Part shown: piece by piece, positions 1 through 7,507 of the stretch
How the letters are laid out: every line of letters starts with the position of its first letter
Numbering within the stretch: the stretch's first letter is position 1
NCBI GenBank assembly: GCA_036510675.1
Contig: DATCDN010000027.1
Span: forward strand, 1 to 43,905
Length of the DNA: 43,905 nt
Direction: 5' to 3'
DNA from: JAATGI01 sp036510675
GTDB lineage: Bacteria; Pseudomonadota; Alphaproteobacteria; ATCC43930; CGMCC-115725
Translations under genes and position numbers: made by a program
Notes under the pieces: generated by a model
Seen by the model: the letters and a program-made list of their open reading frames with translations, nothing else
What the model was told of the DNA's origin: nothing
The model's database searches: none

Positions 1-1
1 C

Positions 2-70
2 ATGACCCTGGAAACTATCGCTCAACTCGGCGATGATCAAACCGTCATGCTGCCCCTTCAGGCCGCTTGA
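2..70 (+). CDS. 22-codon ORF, possible truncated antitoxin start
   Basis: A short open frame begins with ATG one base inside the window and stops at TGA 68-70. Its middle (AQLGDDQTVMLPLQ) loosely resembles the N-terminal strand of AbrB/VapB-type antitoxins, where a 'G..Q.V.LP' pattern is typical, but it ends before the fold could be completed. It touches the next frame through TTGA at 67-70. It may be a remnant of a DNA-binding antitoxin, a leader peptide, or chance. The similarity is weak and was judged by eye. Confidence 0.2.
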   Translation: MTLETIAQLGDDQTVMLPLQAA

Positions 71-378
71 CAGTCTCGGCCAGACACGCCGAAGACCGCA
101 ATGATATAGCCGCTCCTACACCACGCGTAGGGGCACGATCGTTTTGGCGGACCCGTTACTTTGCCATGGAGGTCCAGGCGCGGCCGGATCGTCGCGATAT
201 CGATGTCGCGGACATTCGGCGTGCGCTGGCCCAACCGGCGCGGAAATCTCGCCAACAGGATGGGCGTGTGCGATATTGGTTTTGGGTTTCACAACGTCAG
301 CGCTGGCTGCGCGTGGTGACCGAACTCGATGGCGAAACCGTCCATAACGCGTTCTGGGACCGCAATTTTTTACCATGA
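67..378 (+). CDS. DUF4258-like small protein, possible toxin partner
   Basis: Up to 103 residues. The C-terminal 70 residues have the DUF4258-like layout: a helix with RPDRRDI, then DIRRAL, a basic linker, a strand with GRVRYWFW, and RWLRVVTE leading to the ending TVHNAFWDRNF. Members of this group are often encoded directly before a DUF2283 protein, and the pair is regarded as toxin-antitoxin-like. Here the stop overlaps the DUF2283 start (ATGATGA at 375-381), so the two are translationally coupled. The start is uncertain. TTG at 67 gives the longest frame. ATG at 166 gives 70 residues but removes a probable first strand (RTRYF). The family assignment is by pattern and no toxic activity is shown. 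Confidence 0.55.
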   Translation: MTVSARHAEDRNDIAAPTPRVGARSFWRTRYFAMEVQARPDRRDIDVADIRRALAQPARKSRQQDGRVRYWFWVSQRQRWLRVVTELDGETVHNAFWDRNFLP

Positions 379-626
379 TGAATGAACCGGCCATCCGCTA
401 TTACCCCGATACCGATACGATGGCGATCGAGCTTCGTCCGTGGCCGCGCGAAGCGGGGGGCGATCCTAGCCAAATCGGCGGCGAGGATTCCGGGGAGGAC
501 CTGGTCATTCACTATGCGGCTGACGGCCAGGCTTGGCTGTGGGAGATCGAGCATGCCTCGGCGCACCCCGAGCACATCGCCGCGGCGCTCGACGAAATTC
601 GCCGACGCAATCAGATTGCGGCGTGA
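375..626 (+). CDS. DUF2283 family protein, probable partner of the DUF4258-like gene
   Basis: 83 residues with the DUF2283 signature: an N-terminal strand with the Y.PDTDTMAIEL pattern, an acidic segment (GGEDSGEDLVIHYAADG), and a strand WLWEIEHAS before a C-terminal helix that ends in basic residues. Family members are small beta-rich proteins commonly found beside DUF4258 or BrnT-like toxins, which makes this the likely antitoxin-like partner. It overlaps the upstream gene by four bases. A second ATG at 378 is also usable. No DNA-binding motif is visible, so autoregulation cannot be judged. Confidence 0.65.
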   Translation: MMNEPAIRYYPDTDTMAIELRPWPREAGGDPSQIGGEDSGEDLVIHYAADGQAWLWEIEHASAHPEHIAAALDEIRRRNQIAA

Positions 627-696
627 CGGGCAAAATCGCAAAAGACGGCGGTGATGGCCTGCGAGCCCGCCCCTCCGGGGCAATTTGGGAAAGAAG

Positions 697-725
697 TTGT
701 GACTTGTTCGGGTTGGCCATAATCT
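697..725 (+). promoter_or_regulatory. Candidate promoter for the CxxCH protein gene
   Basis: TTGTGA at 697-702 and TAATCT at 720-725 are separated by exactly 17 bases and lie 28 bases before the ATG at 754. The match to the sigma-70 consensus is partial (4/6 and 3/6). A ribosome-binding stretch, GAGGGG, follows near 742. Confidence 0.3.
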
Positions 726-753
726 GCCGATAACCGCAATTGAGGGGTGTGGC

Positions 754-1221
754 ATGTCTCGGATCGCTGGTGTCACGTTTGCCGGGGCCGTGTTGCTCGC
801 GCTTGCCATGCTATGCGCGCCGTCACCATCGCGCGCCAATCCCTTTTTCGCCCAGCAGACCGGCCAGCCCTGTTCCGCCTGTCATCTGCCGGGACAGGAG
901 CCGGCGGGCCGGGACGGACTCAATCCCACCGGGCTCGGTTTCCTCGCATGCGGCGAGACGCCATCCTGCTTCGGCGTGCAGGGCCAGCAATTTCAGCGCA
1001 CCACCCAGAATCAAAGCGGCGTCGCCACCTTCACCCATAAGGGCTGCGGCCACCGCCCACGCTATGTGACGATCCGGGTGGCCGGCAGCGTGCCGGTGCC
1101 GTTCATTCTCGATCGCGGCATGGAGGTTCACGTCGTGGTCAGCCAGAATTCCACCGTCGCCTCGGCGTGCGGCGGCTATCCGGGCAACGGCGCGCAATAC
1201 CAATTCATCGTCCTCGATTAG
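754..1221 (+). CDS. Exported protein with one CxxCH haem-binding motif
   Basis: 155 residues. A signal peptide occupies about residues 1-28 (hydrophobic VLLALAMLCA, then a cleavage-like SRAN). The mature N-terminus carries CSACH at about 39-43, the covalent haem c attachment motif, in the context FFAQQTGQPCSACHLPG, which resembles small periplasmic cytochromes. No clear distal Met ligand can be picked. The remaining hundred residues contain four further cysteines (ACGETPSC, KGCGH, SACGGYPG) and look beta-rich, so a disulfide-stabilised C-terminal domain is possible. It stands alone between two toxin-antitoxin-like loci. The function is probably periplasmic electron transfer or redox sensing, but it could also be a non-haem protein with a chance CxxCH. 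Confidence 0.6.
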   Translation: MSRIAGVTFAGAVLLALAMLCAPSPSRANPFFAQQTGQPCSACHLPGQEPAGRDGLNPTGLGFLACGETPSCFGVQGQQFQRTTQNQSGVATFTHKGCGHRPRYVTIRVAGSVPVPFILDRGMEVHVVVSQNSTVASACGGYPGNGAQYQFIVLD

Positions 1222-1271
1222 CCCGGCGCCCCGGAACGCGACAGCCGGTCCCGCTTGTGGTATGGTAAGGA

Positions 1272-1490
1272 ATGGCAAAAGCACTCGAACTGGCATTCGC
1301 GAAAGCCGCCCAACTTCCCGAAGCAGCACAGGAAGAGATCGGGCGCGAACTGCTGGAACATATCGACGCGTTGACGGCTTTGCGCGCCGAACTCGAAATC
1401 GGCATCCGCCAGTTGGATGAGGGCAAGAGCGAAGAACTCGATATCGACGCTCTAATCGGGGAACTGCACGCGGAGCATGCCAAGCGCTAG
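1272..1490 (+). CDS. ParD/RelB-like antitoxin, orphaned
   Basis: 72 residues, almost wholly helical and acidic. The sequence starts MAKALELAFAKAAQLPEAAQ, goes on through EEIGRELLEH, and ends with a flexible acidic tail (DALIGELHAEHAK). This is the composition of short antitoxins whose tail wraps a RelE/ParE toxin. AAGG lies immediately upstream of the ATG. The toxin frame begins at ATG 1477, inside this gene, in the usual overlapping arrangement, but is truncated after about 22 codons, so the antitoxin has lost its partner here. It could persist as a neutral relic or as a trans-acting antidote. Family placement rests on layout and composition. Confidence 0.6.
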   Translation: MAKALELAFAKAAQLPEAAQEEIGRELLEHIDALTALRAELEIGIRQLDEGKSEELDIDALIGELHAEHAKR

Positions 1491-1542
1491 GCGGCTCGTC
1501 TGGTCTCGGCGGTCAAAGCAAGACCTCCGGGTGATTTGGCAC
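1477..1542 (+). pseudogene. 5' stump of a RelE/ParE-family toxin
   Basis: From ATG 1477 the frame reads MPSARRLVWSRRSKQDLRVI followed by WH. This is the standard N-terminus of ParE-type toxins (VWSR.AKQDL..IW), overlapping the end of the antitoxin by 14 bases. After about 22 codons the similarity stops. The frame continues only as a shadow of the next gene, which starts at 1568. Nearly all of the toxin, including the residues needed for activity, is missing. The most direct reading is a deletion joining the toxin start to the upstream flank of the amidotransferase gene. Confidence 0.6.
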
Positions 1543-1567
1543 TGTTCACCAAGGACCGAAAATCTCC

Positions 1568-2293
1568 ATGACCGCGCCCGTCATCGGCCTGACGCTCGAT
1601 TCCGAGCCGCCCGGCAAATATTCCAAGACCCATCCTTGGTATGCCATTCGCGAAAATTATTGCGACGCGGTGGCGCGGGCCGGCGGCTTGCCGATTCTGC
1701 TGCCGCACGAGCCGGAACAGGTGGCCGGGTATCTCGCGCTGATCGACGGGCTGGTCGTCACCGGCGGCGCCTTCGATGTCGATCCGGCGCTGTTCGGCGC
1801 CACCACCCAGCATGCCAGCGTCATCACCAAGGCGCGGCGCACCGCGTTCGAGCTGGCGATCACCCGCGGCGCCGTCGCCGCCGACCGCGCGGTGTTGGGC
1901 ATTTGCGGCGGCATGCAGTTGCTGAACGTCGCGCTGGGCGGCACGCTGTTGCAGCACATTCCCGACGAGTGGCCCGGCGCCCTCCAGCATGAGCAGCCCA
2001 ACCCGCGCACCGAGCCCGGTCACACGGTCGCGGTGGCGCCGGGCACGCTGCTGCATCGGGTCACGCGGATGGACGAGATGCCGGTCAACAGCGCGCATCA
2101 CCAGGCGGTGAAGGATGCGGCGCCCGGCCTCGTCATCGATGCACGGGCGCCCGACGGCATCGTCGAAGGCATCGAGGATCCGCGTCGCCGCTTCGTGCTG
2201 GGCGTCGAATGGCATCCCGAATATGCCCTGTCGGCGGGCGATACGCGCATTTTCGATTCACTGATTGATACCGCCATGCATAGCAAAAGATAA
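1568..2293 (+). CDS. Class I glutamine-amidotransferase-like hydrolase (peptidase C26, PuuD-like)
   Basis: 241 residues covering a complete C26 domain. It starts APVIGLTLDSE, followed by the strand LIDGLVVTGGAFDVDP. The nucleophile elbow GICGGMQLLNV holds the catalytic Cys near residue 118. The segment MPVNSAHHQAV and the C-terminal EWHPEY supply the His/Glu pair. The family hydrolyses gamma-glutamyl amides such as gamma-glutamyl-GABA. No putrescine pathway genes lie nearby, so the substrate is open. ATG at 1568 is chosen because family members begin with this IGLT strand. The gene is seven bases upstream of the pseudouridine synthase gene and probably shares its transcript. Confidence 0.85.
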   Translation: MTAPVIGLTLDSEPPGKYSKTHPWYAIRENYCDAVARAGGLPILLPHEPEQVAGYLALIDGLVVTGGAFDVDPALFGATTQHASVITKARRTAFELAITRGAVAADRAVLGICGGMQLLNVALGGTLLQHIPDEWPGALQHEQPNPRTEPGHTVAVAPGTLLHRVTRMDEMPVNSAHHQAVKDAAPGLVIDARAPDGIVEGIEDPRRRFVLGVEWHPEYALSAGDTRIFDSLIDTAMHSKR

Positions 2294-2300
2294 TCGCGCG

Positions 2301-3050
2301 ATGATCGAACGTATCGCCAAAGCTATGGCGCGGGCGGGGCTTTGTTCGCGCCGCGAGGCCGAGCGCTGGATCGCCCAGGGCCGCGTCGCGGTCGATGGCG
2401 CGGTGCTGACCAGCCCGGCGCGCGACGTCGACGAATCGAGTCGGATCATGGTCGATGGCAAGCCCTTGCCGAAGCCGGCACTGACGCGGCTGTTCCGTTA
2501 TCACAAGCCCGCCGGCCTCATCACCTCGCACAAGGACGAGGGCGGCCGTCCCACCGTGTTTGAGAAGCTGCCGCCCGGCCTGCCGCGCGTCATTTCGGTG
2601 GGGCGGCTCGACCTCAATTCCGAGGGCTTGCTGCTGCTGACCAACGATGGCGCGGTGGCGCGCGCGTTGGAGCTGCCGTCGCGCGGCTGGCTGCGGCGCT
2701 ATCGCGTGCGGGTTCACGGCACGGTGACGGCCGAGCAATTGCGGCCACTGGAGAAGGGCATTCGGGTCGATGGCATCGATTACGGATCGATCGTCGCGAC
2801 GCTTGACCGGGTACAGGGCGCCAATGCCTGGCTGACGCTCGGGCTGCGCGAAGGCCGTAACCGCGAAATCCGCAAGGTGCTGGCGACGCTCGATCTCGAC
2901 GTGACGCGGCTGATTCGCATTGCCTACGGTCCGTTCCTGCTCGGCGATCTGCCGCGTGGCGGCGTCGAGGAAGTGCCGCGCGGTATTCTGCGCACGCAAT
3001 TGGGGCCGATTCTCGCCCCCGCCGATGCGCATCGTCGCCGGTCGGCATAG
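2301..3050 (+). CDS. rluB: 23S rRNA pseudouridine synthase, RsuA/RluB family
   Basis: 249 residues. An N-terminal S4 RNA-binding domain spans about 1-60 (ARAGLCSRREAERWI, then GRVAVDG). The catalytic domain contains VGRLDLNSEGLLLLTNDG, whose Asp is the nucleophile of this family, and the later GREGRNREIRK-type motif (LREGRNREIRKVLA). The enzyme isomerises a uridine in ribosomal RNA; RluB of E. coli acts on 23S position 2605, whereas RsuA acts on 16S. Which of the two this protein does cannot be settled from the sequence alone, although RluB is the usual alphaproteobacterial assignment. The start at 2301 is chosen over an upstream frame that runs into the preceding gene. It overlaps rsmD by 26 bases. 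Confidence 0.85.
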   Translation: MIERIAKAMARAGLCSRREAERWIAQGRVAVDGAVLTSPARDVDESSRIMVDGKPLPKPALTRLFRYHKPAGLITSHKDEGGRPTVFEKLPPGLPRVISVGRLDLNSEGLLLLTNDGAVARALELPSRGWLRRYRVRVHGTVTAEQLRPLEKGIRVDGIDYGSIVATLDRVQGANAWLTLGLREGRNREIRKVLATLDLDVTRLIRIAYGPFLLGDLPRGGVEEVPRGILRTQLGPILAPADAHRRRSA

Positions 3051-3582
3051 GGGGCGCCCGCTCGCGGCCCCGCCGGGACGCGCGGTGCGTCCGACCGCGG
3101 CGCGCGTCCGCGAGGCGCTGTTCGATATTCTGGGCCATGCGCGCTTCGCCGAGCACGACCTGATCGCGGGCGCGCGCGTGCTCGATGCCTTTGCCGGCAC
3201 CGGCGCGCTGGGGCTGGAGGCGCTGTCGCGCGGCGCCGCGCATGCCAGCTTCATGGAGCGCGACCACGCGGCCCGCGCGCTGCTGGCCGCCAACATCACA
3301 TCCCTGGGTGAGGACCGGAATGCGAGCCTTCTCGCCAGTGACGCGCTGCATCCGCCGCGCGCCGCGGTGGCGTGCGATCTGGTGTTCCTCGACCCGCCCT
3401 ATGGCGAGGCTGTCGCCGCCGACGCGCTGGCGGCGCTGGCCCGGCAAGCCTGGATCGCGGTCGGGGGCGTGATCTCGCTGGAGCAGCCCGTGAAGGGCGG
3501 CTTCGTACCGCCCGCGGGCTTCACGCTGCTGGACGAGCGCCGTTATGGCAAGGCGCGGATTCTGTTCCTGGGCTTTCGCTAG
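3025..3582 (+). CDS. rsmD: 16S rRNA (guanine966-N2)-methyltransferase RsmD
   Basis: 185 residues. MRIVAGRHRGRPL at the N-terminus and RPTAARVREALFDIL are hallmarks of RsmD. The S-adenosylmethionine loop is DAFAGTGALGLEAL (about 54-67) and the catalytic amino-methyltransferase motif is DPPY at 123-126. It methylates G966 of 16S rRNA in the assembled small subunit. ATG at 3025 lies inside the pseudouridine synthase gene, giving a translationally coupled pair of rRNA-modification genes. Its TAG stop at 3580-3582 interlocks with the stop of the converging glycosyltransferase gene: the palindrome CTAG serves both. Confidence 0.9.
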   Translation: MRIVAGRHRGRPLAAPPGRAVRPTAARVREALFDILGHARFAEHDLIAGARVLDAFAGTGALGLEALSRGAAHASFMERDHAARALLAANITSLGEDRNASLLASDALHPPRAAVACDLVFLDPPYGEAVAADALAALARQAWIAVGGVISLEQPVKGGFVPPAGFTLLDERRYGKARILFLGFR

Positions 3583-4619
3583 CGTTTCCCGATCCGGATC
3601 ATGGTGCGATAGGCGTCGAGCAGGCGGGCGGTCACCGCCTCCTTGGTGAAGCCGTCCTGATAGGCGCGCCAGCCGCCTTGTACCAGCCTGTCGCGCAAAT
3701 CCGGGTCCCCGACCAGCCGCGTGATGGCATGGGCCAGCGCGGGGGGATCGTCGATCGGACATAGCAGCCCGTCGCTGCCGTCGCTGACATAAGCCTGGGC
3801 GCCAGCGGCCCGCGTCGCGACCAGCGGCCGGCGCATCGCCCACGCCTCGGTGATGACGGTGCCGAACGGCTCATAGCGACTGGGCAGCGCGACGATATCG
3901 GCGGCGCGATAGAGCGCGGCCCGGTCGGTGCGCCAGCCGAGAAAGCGCACCCGGTCGTCGAGGCCGAGCTCGCGGCACAGCGTCTCATAGGCCGCGCGCG
4001 CCGGCCCTTCGCCGGCGAGCCACAGATAGACGCCGGTGCATCGGGTCAGCGCCTCGAGGATGGTGTCGATGCCCTTCTTCTCATGCAGCCGCGACATCAC
4101 CAGCACCAGGGGCGCGTCCTCGGGGGTGGTCAGCGCCGCGCGGTCGGCCGGCGCCGCCGCCGCCAGCGTGCCGAACGTATGGATCAGGAAGGCGCGATCC
4201 TCCGGCACGCCTTCCTTGCGCAAATAAGCCACCAAATCCTTGGTCAGGCCGATATGGAAATCGCAATGACGGTAGAATTTCAGATCGTAATAGCCCCCGA
4301 ACCAACCCGCGACCGGGCATGGCATGCGCGCCGGCACGAACGCGGCGGCGCGCGACATCCAGGTGTGGACGATATCGGCTTGGAAAGCCTCGGCGTGGCG
4401 GCGGATCGCTGCGCTGGCGCCGCGCAGCCGGTCGAGGCGCGAGAACCACAGTGGCGTCAGCGGTACCCCGGCTTCGGCGAACCGGCGTACCGCGATCGCA
4501 TAGGGCCGGGTGATGACCCGCTGGTCGATTCCGGCCTCGGCCAGTGCAAGGATGACATCCTGCGCGATGGTTTCGGCGCCGCCGAATTCACCCCCGGCGA
4601 TGATGTGCAGGACGCGCAA
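3579..4619 (-). CDS. Glycosyltransferase family 4, GT-B fold
   Basis: 346 residues if translation begins at TTG 4619, two bases after the upstream SDR gene stops. The N-terminus, RVLHIIAGGEFGGAE, is a typical GT4 acceptor-domain start. The donor domain has VMSRLHEKKGID, LAGEGPAR and the EX7E element EPFGTVITE (Glu 250 and 258). It probably transfers a sugar to a lipid or polysaccharide intermediate at the inner face of the membrane; donor and acceptor are unknown. No ATG fits the conserved start, so TTG coupled to the SDR stop is the best choice. The SDR and glycosyltransferase form a probable two-gene unit. Confidence 0.8.
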   Translation of the reverse strand: MRVLHIIAGGEFGGAETIAQDVILALAEAGIDQRVITRPYAIAVRRFAEAGVPLTPLWFSRLDRLRGASAAIRRHAEAFQADIVHTWMSRAAAFVPARMPCPVAGWFGGYYDLKFYRHCDFHIGLTKDLVAYLRKEGVPEDRAFLIHTFGTLAAAAPADRAALTTPEDAPLVLVMSRLHEKKGIDTILEALTRCTGVYLWLAGEGPARAAYETLCRELGLDDRVRFLGWRTDRAALYRAADIVALPSRYEPFGTVITEAWAMRRPLVATRAAGAQAYVSDGSDGLLCPIDDPPALAHAITRLVGDPDLRDRLVQGGWRAYQDGFTKEAVTARLLDAYRTMIRIGKR

Positions 4620-4621
4620 GC

Positions 4622-5401
4622 TCAGATGGTCTTGGTCGATCCGCCTTCCATGTCGATCAGCGAGCCTTGGAACAGGCTGCCGCGCTTGGAGACGATGAAG
4701 CTGACCAGATAGGCGATGTCCTCGGGCTCGCCCATGCGGGTGATGCCGCTCGTCTTGACCATGCGCGCGATCACCTCGTCGGTGGTGATGCCGTCCTGCT
4801 TCGCCGCCGCCTCGATCCGAACCATCTGGCGGTCGGTGCGCACCGGGCCGGGATTGACGGCGTTGACCTGGACGCCGTCGGCGATGCCGAGCTCGGCGAC
4901 CGCCTTGGTGAAGGCGAGGCATGCCGCGTTCACCGAGCCGCCGATGGCGAAATGTGCGCCAGGAGTGCGGCCGCCGGCGCCGATGATGTTCACGACCGAG
5001 CCGTGCCGCGCCGTCAATTGCGGCCATGCCGCGCGCGTCAGCCGCACCGTCGCGTAATATTTGAGGGCGAAGCCGTCGATGAACTGCTCGTCGGTCAGAC
5101 TCAGGAATTCGCCGCGTTGCGTCGCGCCGGCATTGTTGACGACGATGTCGATGCCGCCGAACGCCTTGACCGTCGCGGCCGCGAGCTTGGCCGGCGCATC
5201 GGCCTCGCGCAGATCGAGCGCGATCGACGCGGCGACGCCGCCCCCGTTCTTGATCTTGCCTACCGCCGCCTCGCACGTCGCCGCGTCGCGCGACGCGATC
5301 ATCACCGAGGCGCCTTCCTTGGCGAGCTCGCGGGCGATGGCGCGGCCGATGCCCCGGCTGCCGCCGGTGACGATGGCGATCTTTCCCGATAATTCAGGCA
5401 T
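4622..5401 (-). CDS. SDR-fold protein lacking the canonical Ser-Tyr-Lys residues
   Basis: 259 residues, full length for a classical short-chain dehydrogenase. The nucleotide-binding TGGSRGIG (12-19) and the NNAG motif (89-92) are intact, as is the PGPVRTD segment after the active-site strand. Where YxxxK is expected the sequence reads GGSVN (154-158), aligned by the following helix AFTKAVAEL, and the usual catalytic Ser strand reads VVNIIGAGG. It may therefore bind NAD(P) without carrying out ordinary carbonyl reduction, or use other residues. It sits directly upstream of the glycosyltransferase gene with a two-base gap and downstream of the AIM24 gene, all on the minus strand. Confidence 0.85.
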   Translation of the reverse strand: MPELSGKIAIVTGGSRGIGRAIARELAKEGASVMIASRDAATCEAAVGKIKNGGGVAASIALDLREADAPAKLAAATVKAFGGIDIVVNNAGATQRGEFLSLTDEQFIDGFALKYYATVRLTRAAWPQLTARHGSVVNIIGAGGRTPGAHFAIGGSVNAACLAFTKAVAELGIADGVQVNAVNPGPVRTDRQMVRIEAAAKQDGITTDEVIARMVKTSGITRMGEPEDIAYLVSFIVSKRGSLFQGSLIDMEGGSTKTI

Positions 5402-5409
5402 GGCCGCCG

Positions 5410-6177
5410 CTAGTCCTTCGAGCCGAGCAGGCTGCCCAGAATGCCGCCGACAGCCGCCGCCCCGACCGCGCCGCCGATCCCGCCCGCGGTGGTCGAACTG
5501 GTCGAAGGCGCCGGCAGGTAAAGTGCGATTTCCTCGGCCAGATTCATCACCGGCATGCTCTGCAGCACGACATGGCCGGGCCCGGTCACGGTGGCGAGAA
5601 ACAGGCCTTCGCCGCCGAAGAGGATGTTCTTGAATCCGGGTACCATCTGGATATCAAAATGTATGCTCGGGTCCATCACGCCGACATGACCGGCATGCAC
5701 CAAAAGCTTCTCGCCGGCAGCCAGATCGCGCTCGACGATCTCGCCCGACAGGTCGAGAAACACCGTGCCCGGCCCGCTCACCTGTTGCAGGATGAAACCC
5801 TGGCCGCCGAACAGCCCGGCGCCGATTTTCTTCTGCCAGGAGATACTGAAGGTCACCGATTTTTCGGCGCACAGGAAGGTCTCCTTGCGGCAGATCAGCG
5901 ATTGGCCGGCGGCGAGCTTGACCGGCATGATCTTGCCAGGAAAGCGCGGCGCGAACGCGACATGGCCATTGCCGTGCGCGGTGAAGTCGGTGACGAACAA
6001 GCTGCCGCCGCCCAGGCTGCGCTTGATGCCTGAAAAGAGGCCGCCCCCGGTGTTGGTGTTCATCCCGATCTGGTCGTTCATCCAGCACATGCAATTGGTC
6101 TGGCTATAGACGATCTCCCCCGGCGCCAGATCGATCGCCACGGTCTGCATCACCGTGCCGGAAATCTCGTATTTCAT
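5410..6177 (-). CDS. AIM24 family protein
   Basis: 255 residues. The protein is built of repeated beta strands with the AIM24/TIGR00266 features: YEISGTVMQTVAIDLAPGE at the start, GGGLFSGIKRSLGGGSLF near 45-62, then GPGTVFLDLSG and GPGHVVLQS. A Gly/Ala-rich hydrophobic C-terminal tail (GGIGGAVGAAAVGGILGSLL) resembles tails in family members thought to associate with membranes. The biochemical role in bacteria is unknown; in yeast, AIM24 affects mitochondrial inner-membrane organisation. It lies eight bases before the SDR gene, so the three minus-strand genes may be cotranscribed. Confidence 0.8.
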   Translation of the reverse strand: MKYEISGTVMQTVAIDLAPGEIVYSQTNCMCWMNDQIGMNTNTGGGLFSGIKRSLGGGSLFVTDFTAHGNGHVAFAPRFPGKIMPVKLAAGQSLICRKETFLCAEKSVTFSISWQKKIGAGLFGGQGFILQQVSGPGTVFLDLSGEIVERDLAAGEKLLVHAGHVGVMDPSIHFDIQMVPGFKNILFGGEGLFLATVTGPGHVVLQSMPVMNLAEEIALYLPAPSTSSTTAGGIGGAVGAAAVGGILGSLLGSKD

Positions 6178-6365
6178 CCCACGCCCCCCTTGCGGCCGGT
6201 ATCGCAGGCCGGCGGCGCGACTATAGCCGCGCCAGAACGCTCATGCCAGAAGCCATCTCCCCCGGCATGCCCGATTGCCGCTCGACAGGGTGCGCCCAAT
6301 CGGTTGAGATAGTGTGCAACCGCGAGGCCTCGCTCATCCGAAATCGCCGTGAAGGAGACCCGTCG

Positions 6366-7502
6366 ATGCGCCATCGATGTCATGTCGTCACGAACGCTCT
6401 CATCGCCGCTCTGTTCGGCGCATGGGGCTTGGTCGCGGGCAGCGATCCCGGCGCGGCGCAGACGCCGCCGCCCAGGGCGCCGTCGGTTCTAGTCTCGCCG
6501 GTGGCGAGCCGCGAAGTCACCGATACCAGCGATTTCGTCGGCCGGGTCACCGCGATCAACAAGGTCGATATCGTGGCGCGGGTGCCCGGCTATATCGAGG
6601 CGCGCCAGTTCACCGAGGGGCATCTGGTGAAGAAGGGCGACCTGCTGTTCCGCATCGAGCAGGACACCTACAAGGCCCAGGTCGCGCAGCAGCGCGCCAA
6701 TCTGGCCAAGGCGAAAGCCGTGGAGATCAACGCGGCACAGCAATTGTCGCGGGGCCGCGCGCTGTTGCCGAAAGATTACGTCCCGCGCGCCACCGTCGAT
6801 CAGCAGACCGCCGCCCAGGGCGCCGCCCAGGCGGATATCATGGAGGCGCAGGCGGCGCTCGACCAGGCGCAGATCAATCTCGGCTATACCGAGATTCGCG
6901 CGCCGATCGACGGCCGCATTGGCATCGCGCGATTCACCGTCGGCAATCTGGTCGGTCCCGCGACCGGCAGTCTGGCGACGATCGTCAGCATCGACCCGAT
7001 CTATGTCCTGTTCCAGGCGAGCGAGCGCGACGTGCTCGATTTCAAGCGCCGCCTCCTCGCGGACGGCCCCGCGAACGGGCATGTCAGCGTTCGCATCCGG
7101 CTGCCCGACGGCACCCCCTATGCGACACCCGGCGCCGCCAATTTTCTCGACATCCAGGCGGACCCCAGCACCGATACGGTCGCGGTGCGCGCGGAGCTAC
7201 CCAATCCCCAGGGGCTGCTGGTCCCCAGCGGCATTGTCGGCGTGCAGATCCAGCGCGGGGCGCCGCGAACCGCGCTGCTGGTGCCGCAATCGGCGGTACA
7301 GCTCGACCAGGCCGGTTCCTATGTGCTGACGGTCGACGACCAGAACAAGGTCGAGGAGCGGCGGGTCACGCTCGGCGCCGAGCAAGGCAGCGCCATCATC
7401 GTCGCCAGCGGTCTCAAGGCGGGCGAGCGGGTGATCGTCGAAGGCATCCAAAAGGTCAGGCCCGGCCTGACGGTCGCGCCCAGCCCCGCGCCGAGTAACT
7501 GA
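6366..7502 (+). CDS. RND efflux periplasmic adaptor subunit (AcrA/MexA type)
   Basis: 378 residues. A signal peptide (about 1-34, ending near GAAQ) has no lipobox Cys. The lipoyl half-motif VDIVARVPGYIEARQFTEG precedes a long coiled-coil hairpin rich in Ala and Gln (about 105-180). The second half-motif, GYTEIRAPIDGRIG, the beta-barrel and the membrane-proximal domain follow. It links the inner-membrane pump to an outer-membrane channel. ATG 6366 is chosen because AAGGAGACC lies at optimal distance upstream and the signal peptide starts here. The pump gene follows after five bases. No TolC-like gene and no TetR-type regulator lie in the window, so the channel must be encoded elsewhere. Confidence 0.92.
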   Translation: MRHRCHVVTNALIAALFGAWGLVAGSDPGAAQTPPPRAPSVLVSPVASREVTDTSDFVGRVTAINKVDIVARVPGYIEARQFTEGHLVKKGDLLFRIEQDTYKAQVAQQRANLAKAKAVEINAAQQLSRGRALLPKDYVPRATVDQQTAAQGAAQADIMEAQAALDQAQINLGYTEIRAPIDGRIGIARFTVGNLVGPATGSLATIVSIDPIYVLFQASERDVLDFKRRLLADGPANGHVSVRIRLPDGTPYATPGAANFLDIQADPSTDTVAVRAELPNPQGLLVPSGIVGVQIQRGAPRTALLVPQSAVQLDQAGSYVLTVDDQNKVEERRVTLGAEQGSAIIVASGLKAGERVIVEGIQKVRPGLTVAPSPAPSN

Positions 7503-7507
7503 GCCGC

